Made by a program: the position numbers and the translations under genes. Below, in pieces: positions 1 to 7,970 of a stretch of DNA of 64,000 nucleotides. The DNA is taken from positions 1-64,000 of the forward strand of contig JAMXLM010000037.1 of assembly GCA_024280995.1 (NCBI GenBank), read 5' to 3'. The notes under the pieces are model-generated. The model saw nothing but the letters and a program-made list of their open reading frames with translations, was not told the origin of the DNA and made no database searches. The DNA comes from Candidatus Dormiibacterota bacterium. GTDB taxonomy: Bacteria; Chloroflexota; Dormibacteria; Dormibacterales; Dormibacteraceae. Each line of letters opens with the position of its first letter. Within the stretch, counting starts at the first letter, position 1.

Positions 1-2
1 GC

Positions 3-785
3 CGGCCGGGCAAGCTGAGCGCCTCGGACATGCAGGCGCTGCAGACGGACACACGCGACTTCCTGGCCGGTGAGATCGTGCCGGTGCTGCTCCACACGCT
101 CTCGACAGCGAAGCTCAGCGCGAAGGAGAGCGCCGCGGTGAATCTCCTGACGGGTTGGGACTACCGCATGAACGTCGACTCCGCGGCCGCGACCGTCTGG
201 AGCACGTTCTGGGACACGTACGTCGACGAGACGTTCGCACCGTGGTGGAAGTCGCGCGCCGTGAAGGTGGACATGAGCGAGGTCACCGACGCTCTGGGCC
301 AGGACCTGGAGGCATGGACGCTCAACGACCCGAACAACCGCGCGTTCAGCGCGCCGGGCGTCGGATCAAGGACCGCCGCGGACGCGCAGCTCACCGCCTT
401 TCGCCGCGCGATCGCCGCGCTGTCGAGGCGGCTCGGCGGCAATCCCTCGAGCTGGTCATGGGGGCGCGTCCACACCCGAGAGCTCGAAAACCTCGCGGAC
501 GTCAAAGGCCTCAACTACGGACCGCTGCCCGACCGCGGCGACGCGAGGACCCCGCTCGCCGCCGGTGACTCACCGTCGACCCACGGTCCGAGCTGGCGCA
601 TGGTCGTCGATTGGGGCACGCACACGTTCGAGGGGGTCTACCCCGGCGGACAGAGTGAGAACCCGGCGTCCAGCTGGTACACGAACCTCGTCGATACGTG
701 GTGGGCCGGCGGCCTCGATCCGATGCTGAGCGCAGACGTCGCATCTTCCGGATCGGACAGCAAGACCTGGAGCATGAACCCGTGA
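3..785 (+). CDS. Penicillin acylase family protein, C-terminal part
   Basis: This is the 3' end of an N-terminal-nucleophile amidase of the penicillin/acyl-homoserine-lactone acylase type; its start lies left of the window. The frame is open from base 3, upstream of the ATG listed in the ORF track. The residues before that ATG (LSASDMQALQTD) match the family's conserved 'MQALQ D' helix. Near the end, GPSWRMVVDW and GVYPGGQSENPASSWY are the typical beta-chain motifs around the substrate pocket. The catalytic N-terminal Ser of the beta chain is outside the window. The enzyme normally acts outside the membrane on amide-linked acyl groups; the substrate cannot be told. The stop overlaps the GTG of the next gene. 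Confidence 0.88.
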   Translation, partial: RPGKLSASDMQALQTDTRDFLAGEIVPVLLHTLSTAKLSAKESAAVNLLTGWDYRMNVDSAAATVWSTFWDTYVDETFAPWWKSRAVKVDMSEVTDALGQDLEAWTLNDPNNRAFSAPGVGSRTAADAQLTAFRRAIAALSRRLGGNPSSWSWGRVHTRELENLADVKGLNYGPLPDRGDARTPLAAGDSPSTHGPSWRMVVDWGTHTFEGVYPGGQSENPASSWYTNLVDTWWAGGLDPMLSADVASSGSDSKTWSMNP

Positions 786-1135
786 GGGTGTACGCCACAG
801 TCCTGGTCGCGGCCATCGTCGCTGTGGCCGGCGTGCTGTTCGGCGTTTGGTGGGCGCCGTTCGTGGCCTGCATCGGCGTCGGTGCGATCGTTCCGCGCGC
901 CCGAACCGCCGTCCCGGCCGCGGCCGCGATCGGGCTCGTCTCCTGGCTCGTCCCGCTGGCGGGCTTGCAGCTGCGCTATGGGCTGGGGCCGACCGCGACC
1001 AGCCTTGCCGCGATCATGGGCTTCGGCCGCGCCGCGGTGGTGCCGATCGTTCTCACCCTGCTCGTCGGCACGCTTCTCGGCGTCGTGGGCGGCTGGTTGG
1101 GTAGCGCCGGCCGTACGGTCGTTGTTCGCGCATGA
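782..1135 (+). CDS. Small integral membrane protein
   Basis: A 117-residue protein of about four hydrophobic stretches (YATVLVAAIVAVAGVLF, FVACIGVGAIV, AAAIGLVSWLVPLAG, VPIVLTLLVGTLLGVVGGWL). The start chosen is the GTG that overlaps the stop of the upstream acylase in a GTGA arrangement, rather than the earlier ATG of the ORF track, which would overlap the acylase for 85 bases. The overlap at both ends (its stop overlaps the next ATG) indicates co-translation with acylase and reductase. I do not recognise a family. Confidence 0.65.
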   Translation: MRVYATVLVAAIVAVAGVLFGVWWAPFVACIGVGAIVPRARTAVPAAAAIGLVSWLVPLAGLQLRYGLGPTATSLAAIMGFGRAAVVPIVLTLLVGTLLGVVGGWLGSAGRTVVVRA

Positions 1136-1782
1136 GCATCGTCAAATGCGACCAATCGATCTCAATCGACGGGTTCAGCGCCGGGCCGGACCAGTCCGAA
1201 GAGAACCCGATCGGCGTGGGCGGCATGCGCCTGCACGAGTGGATGTTCGCGACGGCCGCATGGGCCCGCATGCAGAGCCTTCCGCCGGTGCCCGAGACTC
1301 CGGACTCCGCCGTCGTCGACGAGCTCGCCAACGATCCCGACGTCGGCGCCTACGTGATGGGCCGCAACATGTTCGACAAAGGCCGCGGCGAGTGGGACGA
1401 GTCCTGGAAGGGCTGGTGGGGTCCCGACCCGCCCTATCACGCGCCGGTGTTCGTGCTCACGCACTACCCGCGGGAGCCGGTGCCCATGGAGGGCGGAACG
1501 ACCTTCCATTTCGTCACCGACGGCATCGAGTCGGCGGTGCGCCAGGCGCGCGAGGCCGCGGGTGCAAAGGACGTCCAGGTGGCGGGTGGCGCGCACACCA
1601 TCGCGCAGGCCATCAACGCGGGGCTGCTCGACCAGCTCTACCTTCACATCGCCCCGGTCCTCCTCGGCTCGGGCGAGCGACCTCTCGAGAAGGCAGGCAA
1701 CCCGAAGCTCACGCCGGTGTCCGTGATCGCATCTCCCACCGTCACCCACGTCAAGTACCGGCTCGAGTACCCGAAGACATAG
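1132..1782 (+). CDS. Dihydrofolate reductase family protein (RibD C-terminal type)
   Basis: A 216-residue cytoplasmic NADPH-binding reductase of the RibD-C/DHFR-like family. The N-terminal strand with SISIDGFSAGP, the YVMGRNMFDKG segment, VFVLTHYPREP and the pyridine-nucleotide segment VQVAGGAHTIAQAINAGLLD followed by HIAPVLLGSGERP are all family hallmarks. Members of this group are widespread in soil bacteria and usually have no known substrate; they need not act in folate or riboflavin synthesis. ATG overlaps the stop of the small membrane protein (ATGA), so it is probably in the same transcript. Confidence 0.87.
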   Translation: MSIVKCDQSISIDGFSAGPDQSEENPIGVGGMRLHEWMFATAAWARMQSLPPVPETPDSAVVDELANDPDVGAYVMGRNMFDKGRGEWDESWKGWWGPDPPYHAPVFVLTHYPREPVPMEGGTTFHFVTDGIESAVRQAREAAGAKDVQVAGGAHTIAQAINAGLLDQLYLHIAPVLLGSGERPLEKAGNPKLTPVSVIASPTVTHVKYRLEYPKT

Positions 1783-1794
1783 ACTGCGCCCGGG

Positions 1795-3384
1795 GTGTTC
1801 ACCGGGGCCGAGTACGCGCGGAGCGGCGATGTCAACATCGCCTACCAGGTCGTGGGCGACGGCCCCGTAGACCTCGTCCTGACCTTCGGCTGGGTGTCGC
1901 ACCTGGCGATCGTCTGGGAGCAGCCCGCCATCGAGCATTTCCTGGACGGCCTCGCCTCGTTCAGCCGTCTGATCCTCTACGACAAGCGGGGCACCGGGAT
2001 GTCCGACCGCGTCTACCCGTTGCCCACGCTCGAGCAGCGAATGGACGACATACGCGCGGTGATGGACGCGGCCGGTTCGGAGCGCGCAGCCGTCATGGGC
2101 ATCTCCGAAGGCGGCGTCGTCTCGACGCTGTTCGCCGCCACCTACCCGGAGCGAACACTTGGGCTCATCATCAACGGCAGCTACCCCTCTCGCCTGCTCC
2201 GTCCGTACTACCCATGGGGAATACCCGCCGACGAATTCGAGAAGAGGCTTGCCAACGTCGAGCGCAACTGGGGTAAGGGGGGCGGCATGGAGGCATACGC
2301 GCCGAGCCAGCTCCGGAATCCCGAGGTCTCAGCCTGGTGGGGCAGGTTCACGCAGATGAGCGCAAGTCCGCGCGACGCACACGACCTCATCCTGATGAAC
2401 AGCCTCATCGACATCGGGGACGTCCTGCCGTCGATCCAGGTTCCCACCCTGGTCATCCACGCCAACCACGACAAGGTCGCTCCCATCGAAGCCGGCCGCT
2501 ACTTCGCCGAGCACATCCCCGGCGCCCGTTTGCTCGAGCTCGATTCGGATGACCACTGGTTCTACTTCCTCGACAACGACCGCGTGCTCGGCGAGATACA
2601 GGAGTTCCTGACCGGCGCACGGGGCGCTCCGGCGCCGGACACGATGGTTGCCACCGTCCTCGCCACCGAGGTGGCCCAGGCCGGCGCGCACGCCGTCTGG
2701 CTCGGCGACAAGCGCTGGCACCAGCTCATCGACCAGCACCACGCGGTCGTGCGCAAGGCGCTCGTCAGGTACTCAGGACGAGAGATCGAGGCGGGAGATC
2801 GTGGAATCACCGCCATCTTCGACGGCACCGCCCGCGCGGTTCGCTGCGCGCTCGACATCCGGGACGAGCTCCTGCACCTTGGCCTGCGCATCCGAGCCGG
2901 TGTGCACGCGGGCGAATGCGAGATCGCGGACGGCCGGCCCCGAGGAGTCCCGCTGCACGTCGCGTCGAGCGTGATGCAGGCGGCGCAGCCGGGCGAGGTC
3001 CTGGTCTCGGGCACGGTCAAGGACCTTGTCGTGGGCTCAGGGCTGGAGTTCTCGGATCGCGGCGCGCGTGTCTTCCCAGGGATACCGGGGTCGTGGAGTC
3101 TTTTCGCCGCGGGTCCGGCGCAGCCTGCCGAGGCGACCGAACCTGTTCGCTCCAATTGGGGAGTTGAGCTGAGCAAACGCGAGCGCGAGGTCGCGGAGCT
3201 GCTCGCCAAGGGGCTCAGCAACCGCGAGATCGCTCAGCGCCTGTTCCTGTCCGAGCGCACCGTCGACAACCACGTCCACCACATCCTCGACAAGCTCGGC
3301 TTCGACTCGCGTGTCCAGGTCGCGACCTGGCTCGTCACGCCGGGCACGCGCAGGGCGCCCTTCTCGAAAGATTTGAGCACCTGA
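1795..3384 (+). CDS. Alpha/beta hydrolase - class III cyclase-like - LuxR HTH fusion
   Basis: A 529-residue three-part protein. Residues about 10-275 are an alpha/beta hydrolase: nucleophile elbow GISEG (Ser104), a VIHANHDKV acid strand and a DDHWFYF histidine region. Residues about 283-430 resemble a class III nucleotide cyclase: ATVLATEVAQ replaces the usual TD[I/V] metal strand, changing the first metal Asp to Glu, while AGDRGITAIFDG keeps the second Asp; cyclase activity is doubtful. Residues about 455-520 are a LuxR-type DNA-binding domain (LSKREREVAELLAKGLSNREIA). It may be a transcription regulator that senses a small molecule through the hydrolase fold. GTG start without a visible Shine-Dalgarno site, 12 bases after the reductase. 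Confidence 0.85.
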   Translation: MFTGAEYARSGDVNIAYQVVGDGPVDLVLTFGWVSHLAIVWEQPAIEHFLDGLASFSRLILYDKRGTGMSDRVYPLPTLEQRMDDIRAVMDAAGSERAAVMGISEGGVVSTLFAATYPERTLGLIINGSYPSRLLRPYYPWGIPADEFEKRLANVERNWGKGGGMEAYAPSQLRNPEVSAWWGRFTQMSASPRDAHDLILMNSLIDIGDVLPSIQVPTLVIHANHDKVAPIEAGRYFAEHIPGARLLELDSDDHWFYFLDNDRVLGEIQEFLTGARGAPAPDTMVATVLATEVAQAGAHAVWLGDKRWHQLIDQHHAVVRKALVRYSGREIEAGDRGITAIFDGTARAVRCALDIRDELLHLGLRIRAGVHAGECEIADGRPRGVPLHVASSVMQAAQPGEVLVSGTVKDLVVGSGLEFSDRGARVFPGIPGSWSLFAAGPAQPAEATEPVRSNWGVELSKREREVAELLAKGLSNREIAQRLFLSERTVDNHVHHILDKLGFDSRVQVATWLVTPGTRRAPFSKDLST

Positions 3385-3468
3385 CCTGAGCACCGTCTGA
3401 GCCTTCTCCCCGATGTGAGTGCGATCGAAGCCACATAGCTTCGATGCATCACAAATCAGGAGGCTCGT

Positions 3469-3750
3469 ATGGCGAGATTCATGGTCGAGCGTTCGTTTCC
3501 GGATGGCCTCGAGATTCCCCCGACGTCGGCAGGAGCGCAGGCGTGCCTGTCGGTGGTCGGGACCAACGCCGAGCTCGGGGTCACGTGGGTCCACTCGTAT
3601 GTCACCGAGGACCACAAGAAGACCTTCTGCATCTACGACGCGCCGAGCCCGGACGCGATCCGCAAGGCGGCCAAGCTCAACCAGCTGCCCGCCGACAGGA
3701 TCACCCCGGTCAGCGTGCTCGACCCGTACTTCTACCGAGGAGGGGTGTAG
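3469..3750 (+). CDS. DUF4242 domain protein
   Basis: A 93-residue ferredoxin-like small protein that fits DUF4242 (SCO4226-type): it begins MARFMVERSFPDGL, has the CLSVVGTNAELGVTWVHSYV segment and ends in a CIYDAPSPDAIRKAAKLNQLPADRI helix typical of the family. Some members bind nickel; the ligands are not clear here. A strong AGGAGG site lies seven bases before the ATG. The next gene starts three bases after its stop, so the two form an operon. The function is unknown. Confidence 0.82.
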   Translation: MARFMVERSFPDGLEIPPTSAGAQACLSVVGTNAELGVTWVHSYVTEDHKKTFCIYDAPSPDAIRKAAKLNQLPADRITPVSVLDPYFYRGGV

Positions 3751-3752
3751 CG

Positions 3753-4250
3753 ATGTTCAAGTGGCTTACGAGGATCGGCGTTACCGGCCTGCTGCTGGGC
3801 GCCCTCCTTGCTCCCACGGCACAGGCCTCAAACGGCGATGACGAGTCCGCGGTCGCCGGCGTTCGCCAGGCGACGGACATGTTCCACGACGTCAGCCTGG
3901 CGCCCCTCGGGAACTACTATCCGCTGCTCAGCTGCTTCGACCTTCCGGGAGTCGGCGGCATGGGGCAGCACTACGTCGACACGACACGGCTGGACGCGAC
4001 GATCGAGGCGAACCGCCCGGAGGCGTTGGTCTACGAGGTCGATGCGAACCGCCTTCAGCTCGTGGCCGTCGAGTGGATCGTGCCCTGGTCAGCCTGGGTG
4101 CCCACCACCCCGCCGCAGCTGTTCGGCAAGTCGTTCACCAGCGTGACGTCGCTTCACCTGTGGGCGCTCCACGCCTGGATCTGGAAGCCCAACCCGCTCG
4201 GGATGTTCGCCAACTACAACCCCAACGTGAAGCTCTGCCCGGGGCACTGA
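3753..4250 (+). CDS. Secreted hypothetical protein
   Basis: A 165-residue protein with a clear signal peptide (FKWLTRIGVTGLLLGALLAPTAQAS) and a likely cleavage after AQA. The mature part has FHDVSLAPLGNYYPLLSCFDLPG, an 'RPEALVYEV' strand and the end KPNPLGMFANYNPNVKLCPGH; the two Cys could form a disulfide outside the cell. Short secreted proteins of this form are common in soil Terrabacteria and have no assigned role. The ATG chosen follows AGGAGG within the end of the DUF4242 gene; the ORF-track start at 3444 would run through that gene. A terminator hairpin follows. Confidence 0.72.
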   Translation: MFKWLTRIGVTGLLLGALLAPTAQASNGDDESAVAGVRQATDMFHDVSLAPLGNYYPLLSCFDLPGVGGMGQHYVDTTRLDATIEANRPEALVYEVDANRLQLVAVEWIVPWSAWVPTTPPQLFGKSFTSVTSLHLWALHAWIWKPNPLGMFANYNPNVKLCPGH

Positions 4251-4271
4251 GCTCTCGCTGAGAGCAGGGGG

Positions 4272-4305
4272 ACGGCGCTGCTGACGCGGCGCCGTTTCTC
4301 TTTTA
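4272..4305 (+). terminator. Rho-independent terminator
   Basis: Perfect seven-base stem ACGGCGC / GCGCCGT with a ten-base loop, followed directly by TTCTCTTTTA. It ends the DUF4242-secreted protein operon. Confidence 0.75.
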
Positions 4306-4319
4306 TCGGCGGTCGATCG

Positions 4320-4568
4320 CTAGCAGCCGACCCAGCCGAAGAGCTGCTGGACCTTGATCCGGTCCAGACCGCGAACGATGGTGTGATTGCCCATCCGCAG
4401 CATTGGCACCCGCTCGCCGTCGAGCTGCTCCCATTCCCTCATCGCCGCGGAGTCGCGGTTGACCTCTCGGTAGCGGAACTGGATGCCGAGCTCGCGCAGC
4501 AGCTCGGCCATCGCGTTCGACTCAGCCGAGTCGTCGGAGCCGTAGAGGATTGCTTCTCCGTCACCCAT
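4320..4568 (-). CDS. Glutaredoxin-like protein lacking the CxxC motif
   Basis: An 82-residue protein with the glutaredoxin fold pattern: a first strand AILYGSDDSAES, helix NAMAELLRELGIQFRYREVN, the cis-Pro strand RVPMLRMGNHTIV and RGLD. Where a glutaredoxin has CxxC, this protein has S-A-E-S, so it cannot be a dithiol oxidoreductase by the usual chemistry. The start chosen is the ATG at 4568; a TACATT -10-like box ends four bases before it, which would give a leaderless message, while the longer TTG start has no ribosome site. Convergent with the preceding operon. It could be a scaffold or an inactive paralogue. Confidence 0.7.
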   Translation of the reverse strand: MGDGEAILYGSDDSAESNAMAELLRELGIQFRYREVNRDSAAMREWEQLDGERVPMLRMGNHTIVRGLDRIKVQQLFGWVGC

Positions 4569-4682
4569 CGTCAATGTAGTAACGACAAAGTAGGGCAATC
4601 CGACTGATAGAAGAGATCAATTGTTTTGATCTGATCCATAGACGGAACCAATCGAACAACACTTTGCTGAGCGTCCACCACA

Positions 4683-5882
4683 ATGACGTGGCGGATGAAG
4701 CTCGCTGTCCTCGCCGTTTTGACCTCGGTCATCGTGGGCGCGTCTGGATGCGGGCAGACCACGACCGCCGGCGGTGGCAGCCGGCCCAGGCCGCCGAACC
4801 AAGCATTGAGGCCGCTCGACAAGCTCGGGGCCGGCGAGGGCGTGCTGAACCTGATCGCGTGGCCGGGCTACGCCGACCCCTCGTGGGTCAAGCCGTTCCA
4901 GCTGCAGACGGGCTGCATCGTGAGCGTGAAGTACGCCGCCTCTTCGGGCGAGATGCTCGGGTTGATGAAGGACGGCGGCGGCGCCCACTGGGACATGGTC
5001 TCGGCGTCAGGCGACTCGGCGGTGGCGCTCATGTACAGCGGTGACGTCCGGCCGATGAACGCGATGCTCATCCCCGACTTCTCGAGCTTCGACCCCTACT
5101 TCCAGAGCCCGCCGTACAACACCGTCAACGGGGTCCATTACGGCATCTCGGTGCAGTGGGGGCCCAACGTCCTGCTGTACAACACCAAGAAATTCCCCAA
5201 CCCGCCCACCAGCTGGTCCGCGGTGTACGACATCTCGAACAAGGGCCTGGTCACAGCGTACGACAACCCGATCACGATCGCGGACGGGGCCCTCTATCTC
5301 AGCAAGTCCCGGCCGAGCCTCGGCATCAAGGACCCGTACGAGCTGACCCGGAAACAGTTCGACGCCACGGTCGCGCTGCTGACTCAGCAGCGCCAGCTGA
5401 TCGAGAGGTACTGGTCGATCGCCTCCGACGAGATCCCGATGTTCAGGGACAGCGACGTGTTCCTCGGCGCCGCCCGCACCTATCAGGCCGGACAGCTGAA
5501 GGCCGCCGGCGCTCCGGTCGAAGAGACGATCCCGGAAGAAGGTGCGACCGGTTGGGGAGACAGCTGGATGCTGGCCACCAACGTCCCGCATCCCAACTGC
5601 GCCTACCTCTGGACCCGGTACGTGACAACGGCCAGGGTGCAGGCCGAGCAGGCGCTGCTCTTCGGCGCGTCTCCGGTCAACCCAAAGGCGTGCGCGGAGA
5701 TGGAGGCGATGCAGTCCGGATCGTGCGGTCAGTACCACGGCAACGCGTCAGCGCAGTACCTCGGGCAGATCAGGTTCTGGAAAACGCCCGTCACCACCTG
5801 CGACGACGGGAGCAAGAGCTGCGTTCCCTACGACCAGTGGGCCTCCGCCTGGACGGCGATCAAACAGGCCCCGACGAGCTAG
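4683..5882 (+). CDS. PotD-like ABC transporter substrate-binding lipoprotein
   Basis: A 399-residue extracellular solute-binding protein. The lipoprotein signal runs to the lipobox VGASGC (Cys23), followed by a Gly/Pro-rich tether. The mature part starts with the polyamine-binding-protein pattern LNLIAWPGYADPSWVKPF, contains the lobe-crossing YGISVQWGPNVLLYNTKKF and the GWGDSWMLATNVPHPNCAYLW segment, all typical of the spermidine/putrescine PotD/PotF family. Ligand residues cannot be assigned by eye. No permease or ATPase gene is adjacent, so it must use a transporter encoded elsewhere. Its last four bases overlap a convergent gene. Confidence 0.85.
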   Translation: MTWRMKLAVLAVLTSVIVGASGCGQTTTAGGGSRPRPPNQALRPLDKLGAGEGVLNLIAWPGYADPSWVKPFQLQTGCIVSVKYAASSGEMLGLMKDGGGAHWDMVSASGDSAVALMYSGDVRPMNAMLIPDFSSFDPYFQSPPYNTVNGVHYGISVQWGPNVLLYNTKKFPNPPTSWSAVYDISNKGLVTAYDNPITIADGALYLSKSRPSLGIKDPYELTRKQFDATVALLTQQRQLIERYWSIASDEIPMFRDSDVFLGAARTYQAGQLKAAGAPVEETIPEEGATGWGDSWMLATNVPHPNCAYLWTRYVTTARVQAEQALLFGASPVNPKACAEMEAMQSGSCGQYHGNASAQYLGQIRFWKTPVTTCDDGSKSCVPYDQWASAWTAIKQAPTS

Positions 5883-6175
5883 GAGATGTGCAGGAGGGCT
5901 GGAAGCAGGACTGACAGCACCCAAAGGGCCAGGCCCACTGCGATGGTGTTGATCTTCCGGTAGCGCCAACCGATCGCCGCCGCGACGAAGGCGACCACCG
6001 CGAGCAGCAGTACCACCGTGCTGACGGTGATGCTGCTCAGCCTGGGGATGAGTACGCCAAGCGACCAGAGCGCCAGCCCGACGGCGATCAGGTCGATCTT
6101 GCGCCAGGTAAAGCCGATCGCTGCCAGGACGAAGGCGGCCAGAGCCAGGATCTCGAGAAGCGTGCTGAAGCTCAT
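5879..6175 (-). CDS. Small membrane protein with internal duplication
   Basis: A 98-residue protein of four transmembrane helices made of two tandem copies of one unit: LALAAFVLAAIGFTWRKIDLIAVGLALWSLGVLIP and LAVVAFVAAAIGWRYRKINTIAVGLALWVLSVLLP differ at few positions. Each unit has two helices joined by a basic xRKI(D/N) loop. The duplication is clear from the sequence; the function is unknown. The gene converges on the binding-protein gene with a four-base overlap. Confidence 0.72.
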   Translation of the reverse strand: MSFSTLLEILALAAFVLAAIGFTWRKIDLIAVGLALWSLGVLIPRLSSITVSTVVLLLAVVAFVAAAIGWRYRKINTIAVGLALWVLSVLLPALLHIS

Positions 6176-6191
6176 GGCCGGCTATTCTGCC

Positions 6192-6530
6192 CTACCCAAC
6201 GTCGATTTGAGCCGCCGGTCGGTCACCCAGCGCTCCAGCCGGCATGAGCCAGGTGAATACGTCATACGTCAGCCGGCCGGCCTGGACAGACGGGTCGCCC
6301 TCCATCAGCTTCCGTGTCTCGTCGATCGACGTCCTGAAGACGGTCAGGCCACGCCACGACTCATCGGGCTGATCCTGGAACGGACCGTTGGTCAGGGAAT
6401 GGCCGGCTTCGCGCATTCGTGCGTTGAACGCGAGGTGTCCGGCCTGCAGCTCGTTCAGTTGCTGCTCGGTAAATTGCGGCGCGCCGGGCGGCCGGCGCAG
6501 GAGCACGACCGTGTAGGCATCCAACCTCAT
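6192..6530 (-). CDS. YciI-like protein
   Basis: A 112-residue dimeric alpha/beta-barrel protein of the YciI type: an N-terminal AYTVVLLRRPPGAPQF strand, helix LNELQAGHLAFNARMREAG, GPFQDQPDESWRGLTVFR and EGDPSVQAGRLTYDVFTWLMP (the family's 'DP ... aGr' region). YciI proteins are found in many pathways and most have no proven reaction. It stands alone on the minus strand. Confidence 0.75.
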   Translation of the reverse strand: MRLDAYTVVLLRRPPGAPQFTEQQLNELQAGHLAFNARMREAGHSLTNGPFQDQPDESWRGLTVFRTSIDETRKLMEGDPSVQAGRLTYDVFTWLMPAGALGDRPAAQIDVG

Positions 6531-6574
6531 CGCCGAAGAATAGTCATGCCCGCGCGCAAAAACGCTTGACCGGC

Positions 6575-7297
6575 TTATGTGCGGACCAGGTCTCCCAGCA
6601 GGTGCACGCCCCAGCCCTTCGGGAGCAGCCGCTCGGACGCCACCGAGGCGTTGAACATCAAGCCGTTCAGCGCCAGGTAAGTCGGGTCCGGCACGACGAC
6701 CAGCCGCTCCACCCGGAGTCCCGACCCTTGCGCGTAGGTCTTGATGTCGCGCTCCGTGTTCGCGCGGTACTGCACCGGGAAGGTGTCCGCCTCGTCGCGT
6801 CCGTAAACGCGCGGCACGAGCCTCCGCTGCAGCGCCGGCAGCGCTTTGCCGATCCGGTTCATGGCCGTCAGCGGGTTGCGCAGGTTAGGCGTGAGGAAGA
6901 TGAAGTGTCCGCCCGGGCGCAGGACCCTCCTCACCTCGATGAAGGTGGTCAGCGGATCGGCAAGATGCTCGAGCACCCAGACTGACACGACCACGTCGAA
7001 CGAGTCGGCGGCGAAGGGCAGGTTCTCGGCGACGCCCCGCACGACGGGCATCCCGGCGGCGCGGTGCGAGGTGAGCGACGGGAGGTCGGGATCGATTCCG
7101 GCCGCGAGCCTGACATCGCGCCAGATGACCTCGGCGACTCCGCCGCGGCCGCAGCCGAGGTCGAGCACGTTGCTGTCCTGAGTGACGTATCCGCGGACGA
7201 TGGACTCGAGCTGGTCCCCGCTCGGCGACCACCCCGGCCGGATGCGGCGGTAGCGGTCGCGATACCGGTTCTGCGCGTCCAGCGGCAGCATGGGCAC
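6575..7297 (-). CDS. Class I SAM-dependent methyltransferase
   Basis: A 240-residue methyltransferase. Motif I VLDLGCGRGGVAEVI, the acidic GIDPDLPSL strand end, the LPFAADSFDVVVSVWVLEHL motif and RVLRPGGHFIFLTPN follow in order and define a Methyltransf_11 domain. The C-terminal part (FPVQYRANTERDIKTYAQGSGL) resembles enzymes that methylate small molecules or lipids or sugars; the substrate is unknown. It lies 19 bases after udgX on the same strand, so they may be cotranscribed. Confidence 0.85.
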   Translation of the reverse strand: MPMLPLDAQNRYRDRYRRIRPGWSPSGDQLESIVRGYVTQDSNVLDLGCGRGGVAEVIWRDVRLAAGIDPDLPSLTSHRAAGMPVVRGVAENLPFAADSFDVVVSVWVLEHLADPLTTFIEVRRVLRPGGHFIFLTPNLRNPLTAMNRIGKALPALQRRLVPRVYGRDEADTFPVQYRANTERDIKTYAQGSGLRVERLVVVPDPTYLALNGLMFNASVASERLLPKGWGVHLLGDLVRT

Positions 7298-7315
7298 GGC
7301 TGCCGCATTGTGACC

Positions 7316-7924
7316 TCATCCGCCCCGAGCGGCAACCCTCAGGTCGGAGATGAACGCGGCGAGGGCGGCTTCGCGCGACTCGTCGTCCGTCGCGCGCAGG
7401 ATCGACGACGGATGAACGGTCGCCTCGACCGGAACCCCGAAGGACGAGCTCATGAAGCGGCCCCGGTCCTTGCTGACCCTGAAGGCGGGGCCCATCACCG
7501 ACTGAGCGGCGGTCGCCCCGAGCAGCACGATCACGCCGGGCTTCACGACCTCGATCTCCGCCTCGAGCCATGGCCGGCACGCCCGCACCTGCCCGGCGTT
7601 GGGCTTCTCGTGCAAGCGGCGCTTCCCACGCCGCGTCCAGCGGAAGTGCTTGACCGCGTTGGTCACGTAGACCTGGCCGCGATCGATCCCGGCCTGGTCG
7701 AGGGCCTTCTCGAGCAGCCGGCCTGCCGGGCCGACGAACGGCCGGCCCTGGAGGTCCTCCTGGTCGCCGGGCTGCTCGCCGACGAGCATGAGCCTGGAGC
7801 GTTCGCGGCCCTCGCCGAAGACGGTCTGGGTGGCGTGCTCCCACAGGTCGCACCCATGGCACGAGCCGGCCGCCTCGCGCAGCTGCTCGACGCTTCTCGG
7901 GTGCTCGGGCGGCTCCGCCGTCAC
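7316..7924 (-). CDS. udgX: UdgX-type uracil-DNA glycosylase
   Basis: A 202-residue member of the family 4/UdgX uracil-DNA glycosylases. GEQPGDQED (49-57) is the UdgX form of motif A; KRRLH (101-105) corresponds to the UdgX-specific KRRIH loop whose His makes a covalent bond to the abasic sugar in characterised mycobacterial UdgX; HPSSILR (171-177) is the second active-site loop. Iron-sulfur ligands are CHGC (22 and 25) and Cys116, with His93 at the position where family 4 enzymes have the KC(R)PP Cys. It should remove uracil from single-stranded DNA and stay bound. Upstream of a methyltransferase on the same strand. Confidence 0.88.
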   Translation of the reverse strand: MTAEPPEHPRSVEQLREAAGSCHGCDLWEHATQTVFGEGRERSRLMLVGEQPGDQEDLQGRPFVGPAGRLLEKALDQAGIDRGQVYVTNAVKHFRWTRRGKRRLHEKPNAGQVRACRPWLEAEIEVVKPGVIVLLGATAAQSVMGPAFRVSKDRGRFMSSSFGVPVEATVHPSSILRATDDESREAALAAFISDLRVAARGG

Positions 7925-7970
7925 GCAGATAGAACGCGTGAGTTCGCCTCGAACCGGGAATAACAGAGGT

